Assembly (NCBI GenBank): GCA_934481345.1
Contig: CAKSPF010000001.1
Span: 62,001 to 126,000, forward strand
DNA length: 64,000 nt
Source of the DNA: an uncultured Clostridia bacterium
GTDB taxonomy: Bacteria > Bacillota > Clostridia > UMGS1810
Reading direction: 5' to 3'
Positions 50,843 through 59,425 of this stretch are shown piece by piece. Below the pieces are notes generated by a model that was given only the letters and a program-made list of their open reading frames with translations, was not told the origin of the DNA and made no database searches. Position numbers and translations under genes: made by a program. Each line of letters begins with the position of its first letter. The first letter of the stretch is position 1.

Positions 50843-52540
50843 TTATTTGGAATTTGAGCCGTTTCTTTGAATATCAAAGCCGCCTCTCGGCCCGAAACCG
50901 CCGCGCATACCGCCGGTACTGCTGCCGACACGGCTTGTTCCGCCGGCAGTAAAGGAAGCATATTCCTTACCGTTTACATAAACGGTATATTCCGAATCAT
51001 CTTTGAGATTTTCGGATGAATATATAACGGCTCTGAAATCTTTCTGCGGTGTGCACGAAATTATTTCATTTCCCGATTTGTCTTTTACTGTTATAACCGT
51101 TCCTGCCGTCTGATTTTCTTCAAATACGGCACATAGCAGATTCTGACCGTCTGAGCTGTCCGGAAGCTGAATCATGCCTGCACTTGATGAAACGAACACT
51201 TCTCCGCCGTTTATAGCCATAGTACCGTCGCAATCGAGTCCGCCGTCACCGTTTGATGTAGGGCCTTCCACAATTACAGTACCGCCGTTTATAGTCAGAT
51301 TGCCGTTTGAATCAATTCCGTCACCGTCTGCATTAATATAAATCTTTCCGCCGTTTATGGTAATTGCATGTTCGGCAGCAGTTTCTTCGTCAATTTTCCC
51401 AAAACCGTCTCCGAAGCCGCCGCCCTGCGGAGGTTGCATATCACTGCCGTTCGGTTGCTGCATATCGCCGTTTTGCGGCATTTGGTTTATTCCGTCCTGC
51501 GGGGGTGTTCCTCCATTCTGCGGCGGCTGCACATTACCGCCGTTCGGTTGCTGCATAGTGCCGTTTTGCGGCATTTGGTTCATTCCGTCCTGCGGAGGTG
51601 TTCCTCCGTTCTGCGGCGGCTGCATGTTGCCGCCGTTCGGCTGTCTTTGCGGTTTTTCACCGTTATCTGCCCGTTTATCTGTTTTGCGCTGTACATTATC
51701 TGACGCAGCCGTATTTTGATTATCCTCTTTTATATCCGATTTTTTATCGGCACTGCCGGAGGTTTTATCAGACGATTCTTTTGAATTTCCTGTGTTAATG
51801 CCGTCATCTGCCGCCGTCACGGAAACATTTCCTCCGTTAATTGTAAGTGTACCCTTGCTTTCCATTCCTTCGCTCTTTTTAGATACCAGTTCCACAGTAC
51901 CGTCATCTATCACGAGTTCTTTGCCGGCTTTCATGCCTTTTCCTGTTTCGGCAGTAACGGAAATACTACCGCCCGACACTGCAAGCTTATCATTTGCTTT
52001 TATTCCGTGTTCTGCCGCAGTAATAGTTATAATGCCGTTTTTGATTTCCAAATCATCATCGCTTGCAATTCCGTGTTTATAATTTCCTATAATTGTAAGC
52101 GAGCCGCTGCCCTTAATCTCAAGGTCGTCATTTGAAAACAAAGCTGCGTCTGCGTCTTCAACAGAATAATCAGCTCCGTCACACAAATAGTTTTCTGTAT
52201 CCTCGGTAAGCGTTATAAATGCTTTTTTTGCATTTTTGAAATAAATTGCCGGCCCGGAGCTGTTTGTAACGGAAGCTCCGCTGAGTCTGAGTTTAACTTT
52301 TTCTTCCGAATCAATGCAAATCATGCCGTTTGACAAAGTGCCCGTCACGGTGAAATCGCCGCCGCTTTTTATAGTTATCACATTATCTTTGACGCTCACT
52401 CCGCTGCCTGTAACCACCATGGTGTCAAGATTAACCGTACCGGTGTTGTTTTTCCATGCGTCACTTTCCACGGCACAGCCTGTAATCATGCTAAATACCG
52501 TAATTGCCGCTGCCAATAATACCGAAATCACTTTTTTCAT
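50843..52540 (-). CDS. carbohydrate-binding-domain lipoprotein (DUF4353-type) with PQ-rich repeats
   Basis: 565 residues. A lipoprotein signal ends at ITGC (Cys22). Residues ~35-250 and ~385-470 are right-handed beta-helix-like strands with repeated (I/L)TINGG and GI(D/N) turns, typical of DUF4353 carbohydrate-binding proteins. Between them lies a Ser/Lys/Asp-rich stretch and a Pro/Gln/Asn/Gly-rich repeat region (about 298-375), and the C-terminus is Gly/Arg-rich. Cell-surface attached. It follows DUF4956 and VTC genes (13 and 11 bases apart) and probably works with them. Role unknown. Confidence 0.8.
   Translation of the reverse strand: MKKVISVLLAAAITVFSMITGCAVESDAWKNNTGTVNLDTMVVTGSGVSVKDNVITIKSGGDFTVTGTLSNGMICIDSEEKVKLRLSGASVTNSSGPAIYFKNAKKAFITLTEDTENYLCDGADYSVEDADAALFSNDDLEIKGSGSLTIIGNYKHGIASDDDLEIKNGIITITAAEHGIKANDKLAVSGGSISVTAETGKGMKAGKELVIDDGTVELVSKKSEGMESKGTLTINGGNVSVTAADDGINTGNSKESSDKTSGSADKKSDIKEDNQNTAASDNVQRKTDKRADNGEKPQRQPNGGNMQPPQNGGTPPQDGMNQMPQNGTMQQPNGGNVQPPQNGGTPPQDGINQMPQNGDMQQPNGSDMQPPQGGGFGDGFGKIDEETAAEHAITINGGKIYINADGDGIDSNGNLTINGGTVIVEGPTSNGDGGLDCDGTMAINGGEVFVSSSAGMIQLPDSSDGQNLLCAVFEENQTAGTVITVKDKSGNEIISCTPQKDFRAVIYSSENLKDDSEYTVYVNGKEYASFTAGGTSRVGSSTGGMRGGFGPRGGFDIQRNGSNSK
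51425..51643 (-). repeat. tandem 93-base repeat in the lipoprotein gene
   Basis: Two full copies and a third partial copy of a 31-codon unit beginning QPNGGN(M/V)QPPQNGG and containing TPPQDG(M/I)NQMPQNG. Period 93 bases. The near identity at DNA level suggests recent duplication or length variation. Confidence 0.85.
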
Positions 52541-52553
52541 AAAAATTCTCCTC

Positions 52554-53240
52554 TCAATTTAATTTTTGCGGTTCAGATGCAAGCTGTATATTAAGGTTGC
52601 CGTTCCGGCACCGCAATTCATTGATAAACTCCTGTTCATTCACATCATTTTTTATGACGACGCCATAGCTCAATTCAAACAATGAACCAAGGTCGGTGGT
52701 TCTGATTTTTTCAAGTGAATATCTTTGGGTATACTTATTTAAAATATCATCAAATACTTCTCCGTAATTCAAATCCTCCGGTATGGTTATTTTGAGTCTT
52801 TTACGCATATATCTGCGTTCAAACCATCCGAATTTTTCAGATGCTGCTATCACCGCGCAAAGCACAAGTACAAAAACCGCTCCGTAACCGTACAGTCCGA
52901 CTCCGCAGGCAAGCCCTGCCGCAATGTCAAAAAATATAAATCCTATATCCTTAGGGTCGCCGGGAGCGCTTCTGAAGCGAATTATCGAGAGAGTTCCGGC
53001 AAGGCTGAATGCCCGTGCAATATTGCTGCCGATAAAAAGTATTATTACCGAAAGTATCATCGGAAGCATGAGCAGCGTTACCGCCATACTTCGCTGGAAA
53101 TTCTCCTCTGACTGCGTTTTGTAATATGTAAACGCTATAACTCCGCCGAGCAAAAGCGCTGCCGCCATAGTTATCAGTGCGGAAATCAGGCTTATGCTGC
53201 CCGAAGTATCCGCAAGTATTGTATTAAACAAGTTATCCAT
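52554..53240 (-). CDS. DUF4956 membrane protein
   Basis: 228 residues with four hydrophobic segments (about 13-40, 53-75, 95-110, 118-137), then a soluble C-terminal domain (about 145-220). The conserved SIIRFRSAPGDPKDIGFIFF loop between helices is a family mark. It sits between the VTC-domain gene and the lipoprotein gene, an arrangement seen repeatedly in Bacillota, so it is probably the membrane part of one system. No reaction is known. Confidence 0.85.
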   Translation of the reverse strand: MDNLFNTILADTSGSISLISALITMAAALLLGGVIAFTYYKTQSEENFQRSMAVTLLMLPMILSVIILFIGSNIARAFSLAGTLSIIRFRSAPGDPKDIGFIFFDIAAGLACGVGLYGYGAVFVLVLCAVIAASEKFGWFERRYMRKRLKITIPEDLNYGEVFDDILNKYTQRYSLEKIRTTDLGSLFELSYGVVIKNDVNEQEFINELRCRNGNLNIQLASEPQKLN

Positions 53241-53251
53241 TTTATGTCACC

Positions 53252-53983
53252 TCATATCGCCGTTTTAATATTTTTCAATTCCAGATTTTGCATATATTCA
53301 GTTCCGTATTTTGAAAAGCTGCATCGCCGTATGCCGAATTCACTGAGCATATTCACAAGCCACAGCGGCTTTGCAAGCGAAGTTTTTATTTCCATCAAAT
53401 ATGTTATTTGGTTCAAAAGCGGATTGCCGAAATCGCCGTTTTCGAGCCGTAATCCGTAACGTCTTGTACGGATTGCCGTATCGAATGAAATCCTTAAATC
53501 CGGATTGTCCTTTTCAAAAAATGCAATTCTGTCATATGCAAGATAAAGCTTTGGTTTTAAATCATAAATTCTTAAAAAGTATGCAATTTCATCAATCACC
53601 TGCGGGTTCATGTATGATTTCATATCAGGCTTTATACCGCTTCTTACAAATTCATATGCCTCGTCAAGTTTCAGGACCGTACGTCTTTTATTTACAAGTC
53701 CGTTGAACTTTTTCTTGATTTCAAGAAAAACCGATGACCCGCTGTCCGGTACACCGTATGCCCTGAGTCTTAGTTTTTCTTTATAAATCGGTTTTGAAAG
53801 AGAATTTCTTATAAGCCGGTCATCCTCTGTATCATAATATATATTTGATATTGTGTACGGCATGCCGTTGACATTATATTTATCCGGCTCCATATGTTTT
53901 TTTAAAACGTTCACTGCTGCTTCATATGTTCTAAAATCAAGCAAATACTTGTGCTCATACCTGTTAAAAACTTCTATTGCCAT
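53252..53983 (-). CDS. VTC-domain (polyphosphate polymerase-like) protein
   Basis: 244 residues, one VTC catalytic domain. The tunnel-lining pattern is visible: FNRYEHKYLLD (Glu10, Lys12), KEKLRLRAYGV (two Arg), VFLEIKKKFNG, YLAYDRIAFFE and LMEIKTSLAKPLWL (Glu and Lys near the C-terminus). Yeast Vtc4 makes polyphosphate from ATP with the same residues. No SPX domain is present. GGGGCGG precedes the ATG at 53983; starts up to 54037 are less likely. It is followed by DUF4956. Whether this one makes polyphosphate is not shown. Confidence 0.85.
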   Translation of the reverse strand: MAIEVFNRYEHKYLLDFRTYEAAVNVLKKHMEPDKYNVNGMPYTISNIYYDTEDDRLIRNSLSKPIYKEKLRLRAYGVPDSGSSVFLEIKKKFNGLVNKRRTVLKLDEAYEFVRSGIKPDMKSYMNPQVIDEIAYFLRIYDLKPKLYLAYDRIAFFEKDNPDLRISFDTAIRTRRYGLRLENGDFGNPLLNQITYLMEIKTSLAKPLWLVNMLSEFGIRRCSFSKYGTEYMQNLELKNIKTAI

Positions 53984-54067
53984 ATTACCGCCCCTCGAGT
54001 TTAACTTTGATTTAACTATATTATATATAACAAACATTAAAACAACATTAGAGTTTTTAATTTATAT

Positions 54068-54096
54068 AAAAAAGACATTCCGTTTTAGGGAATGTC
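54068..54096 (-). terminator. intrinsic terminator after gpsA
   Basis: A perfect 8-bp stem (GACATTCC / GGAATGTC) with a 7-base loop and U6 on the minus strand, 19 bases after the gpsA stop. Confidence 0.85.
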
Positions 54097-54115
54097 CTTT
54101 AACAATAAAGCCGTA

Positions 54116-55123
54116 TTAATTCAGCCAGTCTTTTTCTGTTTCATGTTTTTTTGTTCTGCCCATAAGGTACTCTGTGGCATCTTGTGCATGAAGGTCCTCA
54201 AAAAGCACTTTATACATTGTATCGACTATAGGCATTTCTACATTATATTTTTGAGAAAGCTTATGTGCCGCGACGGTCGCCTTTATCCCCTCAACCGTCA
54301 TATTAACCTCTTTCTGAGCCTCAGCGGCATTTTTACCCTTTCCTATCAGTATCCCTGCCCGTCTGTTTCTTGAATGCATACTGGTGCAGGTAACGATGAG
54401 ATCGCCGACACCGGTAAGACCGCTGAATGTTTCCGGTCTTGCACCCATTTTTACACCAAGTCTGGTGATTTCAACCAAACCTCTGGTCATAAGTGCTGCT
54501 TTTGTGTTGTCGCCGTAACCGAGTCCGTCGCAAATTCCGGCAGCAAGAGCGATTATGTTTTTAAGAGAGCCGCCAAGCTCCACACCGATTATATCGCTGT
54601 TTGTATATACCCTGAACACAGGCGACATATATATATCCTGTATATACTCCGCAACGTGTATGTCGCTGTGCGCTACAACATTAGTGGTAGGCATACCTAT
54701 TGCAACTTCTTCCGCATGCGACGGTCCGCTCATCGAAGCGACAACCGAATCCGGTATTTCATGAAGTATAACTTCCGAAAGTCTGAGCTGGCGCTCTTCG
54801 TCAAAGCCTTTTGATATATTCAGTATAAGCTGACCTTCCTTGACATACGGTCTGAGTGACTGCGCCGTTGTTTTAACTGTATGTGACGGAGTTGCTACCA
54901 CAATCAAATCGGCATTGCCGCATTTTGATATATCATTTGTAAACTTTATGCTGTCCGGTATTTTTATTCCCGGAAGAAAAGGTTTGTTTTCGCGGTATTT
55001 CTCTAAATTTTCGCTTTCTTCTTTCAGATATGACCACAAAAGAACATCATGGCCGTTATTTGCCAAAAGTATGGCATTCGCCGTACCCCAGCCGCCGGAA
55101 CCTATTACACTGATTTTTGCCAT
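54116..55123 (-). CDS. gpsA: NAD(P)H-dependent glycerol-3-phosphate dehydrogenase
   Basis: 335 residues. The dinucleotide loop IGSGGWGTANAILLANNGHD, the catalytic Lys region GVELGGSLKNIIALAAGI and the substrate-loop GLTGVGDLIVTC are intact. It makes sn-glycerol-3-phosphate from dihydroxyacetone phosphate for phospholipid and teichoic acid synthesis. Last of the yebC-murA-walJ-gpsA cluster, 33 bases after walJ. Confidence 0.97.
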   Translation of the reverse strand: MAKISVIGSGGWGTANAILLANNGHDVLLWSYLKEESENLEKYRENKPFLPGIKIPDSIKFTNDISKCGNADLIVVATPSHTVKTTAQSLRPYVKEGQLILNISKGFDEERQLRLSEVILHEIPDSVVASMSGPSHAEEVAIGMPTTNVVAHSDIHVAEYIQDIYMSPVFRVYTNSDIIGVELGGSLKNIIALAAGICDGLGYGDNTKAALMTRGLVEITRLGVKMGARPETFSGLTGVGDLIVTCTSMHSRNRRAGILIGKGKNAAEAQKEVNMTVEGIKATVAAHKLSQKYNVEMPIVDTMYKVLFEDLHAQDATEYLMGRTKKHETEKDWLN

Positions 55124-55156
55124 ATAACTTCCTCCGATTTTAAAATTTAAAAGCAG

Positions 55157-55939
55157 CTATATTTCACAAATTTTATTTTTTTCAGCAACAGCGAGCAATA
55201 CATCGGAGCCTGCCTTGATGCTGCTCTCATTCAGTTTGTTTATCACTGTTTCATACGCTTTGACGGGAGTATTGTTGTTTTCGCTAAGGTGCCCCAGAAT
55301 TATTTTTCCGGTACCCCATAGCACAAGCTGTGTCGCAAGCCATGCACAGTTATCATTTGACAAATGCCCGTTATCGGAAAGTATTCTTTTCTTTAAAACA
55401 TACGGATATTTTCCGTTTTTGAGCATATCGACATCATGATTGGCTTCTATCAGAACCGCTTCGCTCCTTGCAAGCGACGCAAGCATTGATTTTGTTATGC
55501 AGCCGGTGTCTGTAGCTACACTGTATTTTTTGTTGCACATGTCCACCGTATATCCGACCGATTCCGCGGAATCATGCGGTGTTTTAAACGAACGCACAAC
55601 AGCCGAACGTATCGCAAAGCTCTCACCCGTCTTAATTATTCTTATGCAGTCATCCGGAAAATTACCGAAAAAATTTGTAATCGCCGTCATTGTAGGCTCA
55701 TTTGCGTATACAGGTATATTATATCTTCTTGCAAGCACACCTATACCGGCAATATGGTCGCTGTGCTCGTGCGTCACAAGTATACCGTCTATTTCATCTG
55801 CTCCTATACCGATTTCTTTAAGTGAATTCAGGATTTTTGATGCGCTTACTCCGGCATCAATCAGCAAGTTGGTATCACCGTCCGATATAAATGCCGAATT
55901 TCCGCTGCTGCTGCTGAAAAGTGTGCAAAATCTAATCAT
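55157..55939 (-). CDS. walJ: MBL-fold metallo-hydrolase (WalJ/YycJ-like)
   Basis: 260 residues. The metal motif THEHSDHIAG (HxHxDH) and the later KTPHDSAES and LGHLSENNN histidines complete the two-metal site, and the SSSSGNS start is typical of WalJ. Family members are 5'-3' DNA exonucleases or envelope regulators linked to WalRK, but no walRK genes lie nearby. Its ATG overlaps the end of murA by eight bases with AGGAG in place. Confidence 0.9.
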   Translation of the reverse strand: MIRFCTLFSSSSGNSAFISDGDTNLLIDAGVSASKILNSLKEIGIGADEIDGILVTHEHSDHIAGIGVLARRYNIPVYANEPTMTAITNFFGNFPDDCIRIIKTGESFAIRSAVVRSFKTPHDSAESVGYTVDMCNKKYSVATDTGCITKSMLASLARSEAVLIEANHDVDMLKNGKYPYVLKKRILSDNGHLSNDNCAWLATQLVLWGTGKIILGHLSENNNTPVKAYETVINKLNESSIKAGSDVLLAVAEKNKICEI

Positions 55940-57188
55940 TTAATCTCCTGATATCCGCTCCGAGAGCAGTTAGTTTTTCTACAATATGTTCATAACCGCG
56001 GTCAATATGACGTATATTTGATATTTCCGTAGTTCCGTCACACGAAAGAGCAGCTATTATCATGCTTGCTCCGGCTCTTAAATCCGTAGCCGCAACCTTT
56101 CCGGCTTTAAGCGGTGCGCCGCCGGAAATAACGGCGCGTTTGCCGTCTACAGTAATTTTTGCATTCATTTTCAAAAGCTCTGCAATATACTGAAATCTTG
56201 AATCCCATACCCCCTCGGTAACTATGCTTGTACCGTTTACCGTTGCAAGCATAACAACCGCCTGCGGCTGCAAATCCGTAGGAAATCCCGGATACGGCAT
56301 TGTTTTGATATTGATTGCGCAAAGAGGTCCTTTTGTATATACCCTAACTTCTTCATCGCCTTCTTCAATTCCGAGACCCATTTCTTCAAATTTAGCCGTT
56401 AATGCTTCAAGGTGCTTTGGAATGACATTTTTTACCACTACATCGCCGCGCGTTGCCGCTGCCGCAAACATATATGTTCCTGCCTCTATCTGATCCGGAA
56501 TAATGGAATAAGTACCTCCGCCAAGACTCGGAACTCCGTTGATTTTTATAACATCCGTTCCTGCGCCTCTTATCTGAGCGCCCATTGAATTCAAAAAGTT
56601 TGCCAAATCAACGACATGCGGTTCCTTTGCGGCACTTTCAAGAATAGTTCTTCCCGGAGCAAGAACAGCCGCCAAAATTGCATTTATCGTAGCTCCTACG
56701 CTCACAACGTCAAAATAAATGTTTCCTCCTCTGAGCGAAGAGCCGTCTATCTTGACAAAACCGTCATCCTCTGCAACGGTGCATCCGAGATACTTAAACG
56801 CTTTTAAATGCTGGTCAATCGGACGGACACCGAAATTACATCCGCCCGGAGGCGGAACATGGGCATTTTTAAAGCGTCCCACAAGTGCACCCATCAAATA
56901 ATACGAAGCACGCATTTTGGCTGCCAAAACGGGATCTGCAACATATGTATTCAGTGATGACGAATCTATAACAAGGGTGTTCATATCAGGTTTTTCAACC
57001 TTTGCACCCAAAGAAGTAATCATTTTAACAATACTGTCAACATCGCTTATATCGGGAACGTTTTCGATACGGCAAACACCTTTTACAAGCAGTGCGGCAG
57101 GTATTATAGCAACAGCGGCATTTTTTGCACCGCTGATGGAAACCTCTCCTCTTAACGGTTTACCACCGGTAATCAATAGTTTTTCCAC
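55932..57188 (-). CDS. murA: UDP-N-acetylglucosamine 1-carboxyvinyltransferase (GTG start)
   Basis: 419 codons. Active-site Lys-Asn in ISGAKNAAVAIIPAALL (about 20-36) and the catalytic Cys in PPGGCNFGVRPIDQH are intact. It transfers enolpyruvate from PEP to UDP-GlcNAc, the first committed step of peptidoglycan synthesis, and is the fosfomycin target. The start is the GTG at 57188, 7 bases after GGGAGG; a TTG six bases earlier is too close to the ribosome site. Lies between yebC and walJ. Confidence 0.96.
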   Translation of the reverse strand: MEKLLITGGKPLRGEVSISGAKNAAVAIIPAALLVKGVCRIENVPDISDVDSIVKMITSLGAKVEKPDMNTLVIDSSSLNTYVADPVLAAKMRASYYLMGALVGRFKNAHVPPPGGCNFGVRPIDQHLKAFKYLGCTVAEDDGFVKIDGSSLRGGNIYFDVVSVGATINAILAAVLAPGRTILESAAKEPHVVDLANFLNSMGAQIRGAGTDVIKINGVPSLGGGTYSIIPDQIEAGTYMFAAAATRGDVVVKNVIPKHLEALTAKFEEMGLGIEEGDEEVRVYTKGPLCAINIKTMPYPGFPTDLQPQAVVMLATVNGTSIVTEGVWDSRFQYIAELLKMNAKITVDGKRAVISGGAPLKAGKVAATDLRAGASMIIAALSCDGTTEISNIRHIDRGYEHIVEKLTALGADIRRLND

Positions 57189-57218
57189 AGACAATCCTCC
57201 CTAAGTGTTGTGCCAAAA

Positions 57219-57944
57219 TTATTCTTCCCAGTTGTGATAAACATTCTGTACGTCGTCGTTATCCTCGAGATTTTCGAGAAGCTTTTCCATCATAAGCAAA
57301 TCATGCTCATCGGTAAGTGTAACCGTTGTCTGCGGTATACGTTCTACTTCCGAAGACTCAAATACATAGCCCTTTTGCTCGAGAGCATCTCTTACAGCAT
57401 GAAAATCTGACGGAGCAGTCGAAATCTCATAATAATCACCGTCTGCATTGAAATCGTCTGCACCCATATCAAGCGCGTCCATCATAAGTGTATCTTCATC
57501 TACAGAATCGGATTTTGCGATAATAATTATTCCCTTTTCATCGAACATCCAGCCCACGGAGCCTGTAGTACCGAGGTTTCCTCCGAATTTGTCAAAATAG
57601 TGGCGCAAATCGCCTGCCGTGCGGTTTCTGTTGTCCGTAAGTGTTTCCACGATAACTGCTACACCGCCTATTCCGTAACCCTCGTATATAATATCCTCAT
57701 AATTATCTGTATTCTGGTCGCCGGCAGCCTTTTTGATAACACGCTGAATGTTGTCATTCGGCATATTATACGAACGAGCCTTTGCAATAGCGTCCTTCAA
57801 TCTTCCGTTAGTTTCGGGATCTGCACCGCCGGATTTAGCCGCAACGGCAATTTCCCTGCCCATTTTAGTAAATATTTTCGCTTTCTGAGCGTCTGATTTT
57901 TCCTTTTTATGCTTTATATTACTCCATTTGGAATGTCCTGACAT
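57219..57944 (-). CDS. yebC: YebC/PmpR family DNA-binding regulator or translation factor
   Basis: 241 residues. The N-terminal GHSKWSNIKHKKEKSDAQKA, IAKARSYNMPNDNIQRVIKK and YEGYGIGGVAVIVETLTDN blocks are conserved. Recently family members have been linked to relief of ribosome stalling as well as transcription. First gene of the cluster with murA, with its own TTGACA/TATAAT promoter. Confidence 0.96.
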   Translation of the reverse strand: MSGHSKWSNIKHKKEKSDAQKAKIFTKMGREIAVAAKSGGADPETNGRLKDAIAKARSYNMPNDNIQRVIKKAAGDQNTDNYEDIIYEGYGIGGVAVIVETLTDNRNRTAGDLRHYFDKFGGNLGTTGSVGWMFDEKGIIIIAKSDSVDEDTLMMDALDMGADDFNADGDYYEISTAPSDFHAVRDALEQKGYVFESSEVERIPQTTVTLTDEHDLLMMEKLLENLEDNDDVQNVYHNWEE

Positions 57945-57983
57945 ATACCTTTACCTCCAATAAACTAAAAACAATTACTGTTT

Positions 57984-58013
57984 ATTATATCGCATAACCT
58001 ATCATCTTGTCAA
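57984..58013 (-). promoter_or_regulatory. promoter of the yebC-murA-walJ-gpsA cluster
   Basis: Perfect TTGACA (58008-58013) and TATAAT (57984-57989) on the minus strand with an 18-base spacer, 40 bases before yebC. A GC-rich CCGGC inverted repeat at 58017-58033 overlaps the end of the DUF1015 gene and may end its transcript. Confidence 0.75.
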
Positions 58014-58024
58014 GCACCGGCAAC

Positions 58025-59278
58025 TCAGCCGGCGGGATTTATAACTCTTGCCTCGGTGTAAAACCGCTTATCTCGGGCATCACCCATTGAAAAGGTTTTT
58101 CGCGGAAGCGAGCCGTCCTTAATTACCGTTTTAAACAAATCCTCTTTGCTCATCGGTTTCAAAACTATTCCTGTGTTGCCGTCCGCAACAAGGGAATTAA
58201 CCACGTCTTCGCCGTGAATATAATCAACTCTGCCGCCGCTTTTTGCAATATAATCATCAATATATGCCTGCACAGAACCCACCGTTATAGTGCTTTTGGG
58301 ATTTAAAAAAGCAAGCTCTTCCCTGCCGCTTTTGGTAACAAGCTCAAATTTCTGTCTGCCGTCCCTGCCGCACAGTTTTTTTAACCCTTTTATGAATTTT
58401 TCGGAATCCACATCAAACATAACCCTGTGTATTGCTTCAAAGACCAAAGAATCATCGTGAAGATTAACAAGCTCTGCCAAAGCATACCGCGCCGGAGATT
58501 TTTTTGCCTGCTCTTCGCCGATTTCGCTTTTTATTCCGGTATAATACTCTTTTGCCGTTGCAAGCGAATGGTTGCCGTCACCGACCGCAAAGACAAGGGG
58601 ATTTTTTTCGTTTACCCCGTATTTTCGGTTAAATTCCTGCAGGTTATCAAGAGATGCGATTTTAGTTTCAAGCTGTTTTGCCGCATCATCGCTTAAAATG
58701 TATCCCTCAATATGCCCCGAAGACATCATCAGGTCAAAATCATAGATTTTTTTAAAATCATTTTTTCTGTCTGAAAGCGATTCGATAATTTCCTTTTTTT
58801 CGTCATCAAGCAAAAGCATAATGTGCGGAAGCTCCAGCGAGGCGTTAAGTCTTACCCTAAGCCTCGGCGGTATACGCTCGACAACGGTTTTTTCGGTAGC
58901 GCGTATTTTTGATTTTGAGCCGGCATTGTAATCATAATCCTCCAAATCCACGCAGCCGACAACACCGCGGCGGACTCTGCCGTCATTTAAAGTCCGTTCA
59001 ACATATACATAACACTTCGGAGTTTTTTCAAACACACCGCTGTTTAAATAACCGTTCATTGTCTCATTGATTTTTTTAATCCGTTCGTCAACGCCGCTGT
59101 TTTCCAAGAAAACTTCCGGAAGAACGAGATTATATGAAGACGGTGCATTGCCTACAGTTTCTTCTACCGCACTCCAGTATCCGGGCTCCGAGGTATATTG
59201 GTCGCATGCCACGACGCTCCATTTTGTCATATCAATATTTTTATTCGGAATAAGCATTTCCGCTTTGTTGAAAATCAT
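58025..59278 (-). CDS. DUF1015 family protein
   Basis: 418 codons. Conserved family blocks include VVACDQYTSEPGYW near the N-terminus, RVRLNASLELPHIMLLLDD, the AVGDGNHSLATAK loop, and MSKEDLFKTVIKDGSLPRKT at the C-terminus. The VGDGNHSLATA loop looks like a nucleotide- or metal-binding site. In some genomes the family is near serine-biosynthesis genes; none are here. Function unknown. AAGGGG precedes the ATG. Confidence 0.88.
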   Translation of the reverse strand: MIFNKAEMLIPNKNIDMTKWSVVACDQYTSEPGYWSAVEETVGNAPSSYNLVLPEVFLENSGVDERIKKINETMNGYLNSGVFEKTPKCYVYVERTLNDGRVRRGVVGCVDLEDYDYNAGSKSKIRATEKTVVERIPPRLRVRLNASLELPHIMLLLDDEKKEIIESLSDRKNDFKKIYDFDLMMSSGHIEGYILSDDAAKQLETKIASLDNLQEFNRKYGVNEKNPLVFAVGDGNHSLATAKEYYTGIKSEIGEEQAKKSPARYALAELVNLHDDSLVFEAIHRVMFDVDSEKFIKGLKKLCGRDGRQKFELVTKSGREELAFLNPKSTITVGSVQAYIDDYIAKSGGRVDYIHGEDVVNSLVADGNTGIVLKPMSKEDLFKTVIKDGSLPRKTFSMGDARDKRFYTEARVINPAG

Positions 59279-59425
59279 TTTAATAACCCCTTATAAATTT
59301 TTACTAAAATAATTATAAATTAAATATTACTTTTTTTCAACATATTTTTGAAAAAGCTGTATCTTTTGTTAAAATTATGTTATACTGAAATTAATTTATA
59401 AATTATATATATTAAGAGGAATAAA

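Noticed and set aside
51357..51719. 120-codon Cys/Pro/Gly-rich open frame on the plus strand
   Set aside because: Antisense to the PQ-rich repeats of the lipoprotein gene; its own repeats are the mirror of those. No start signal.
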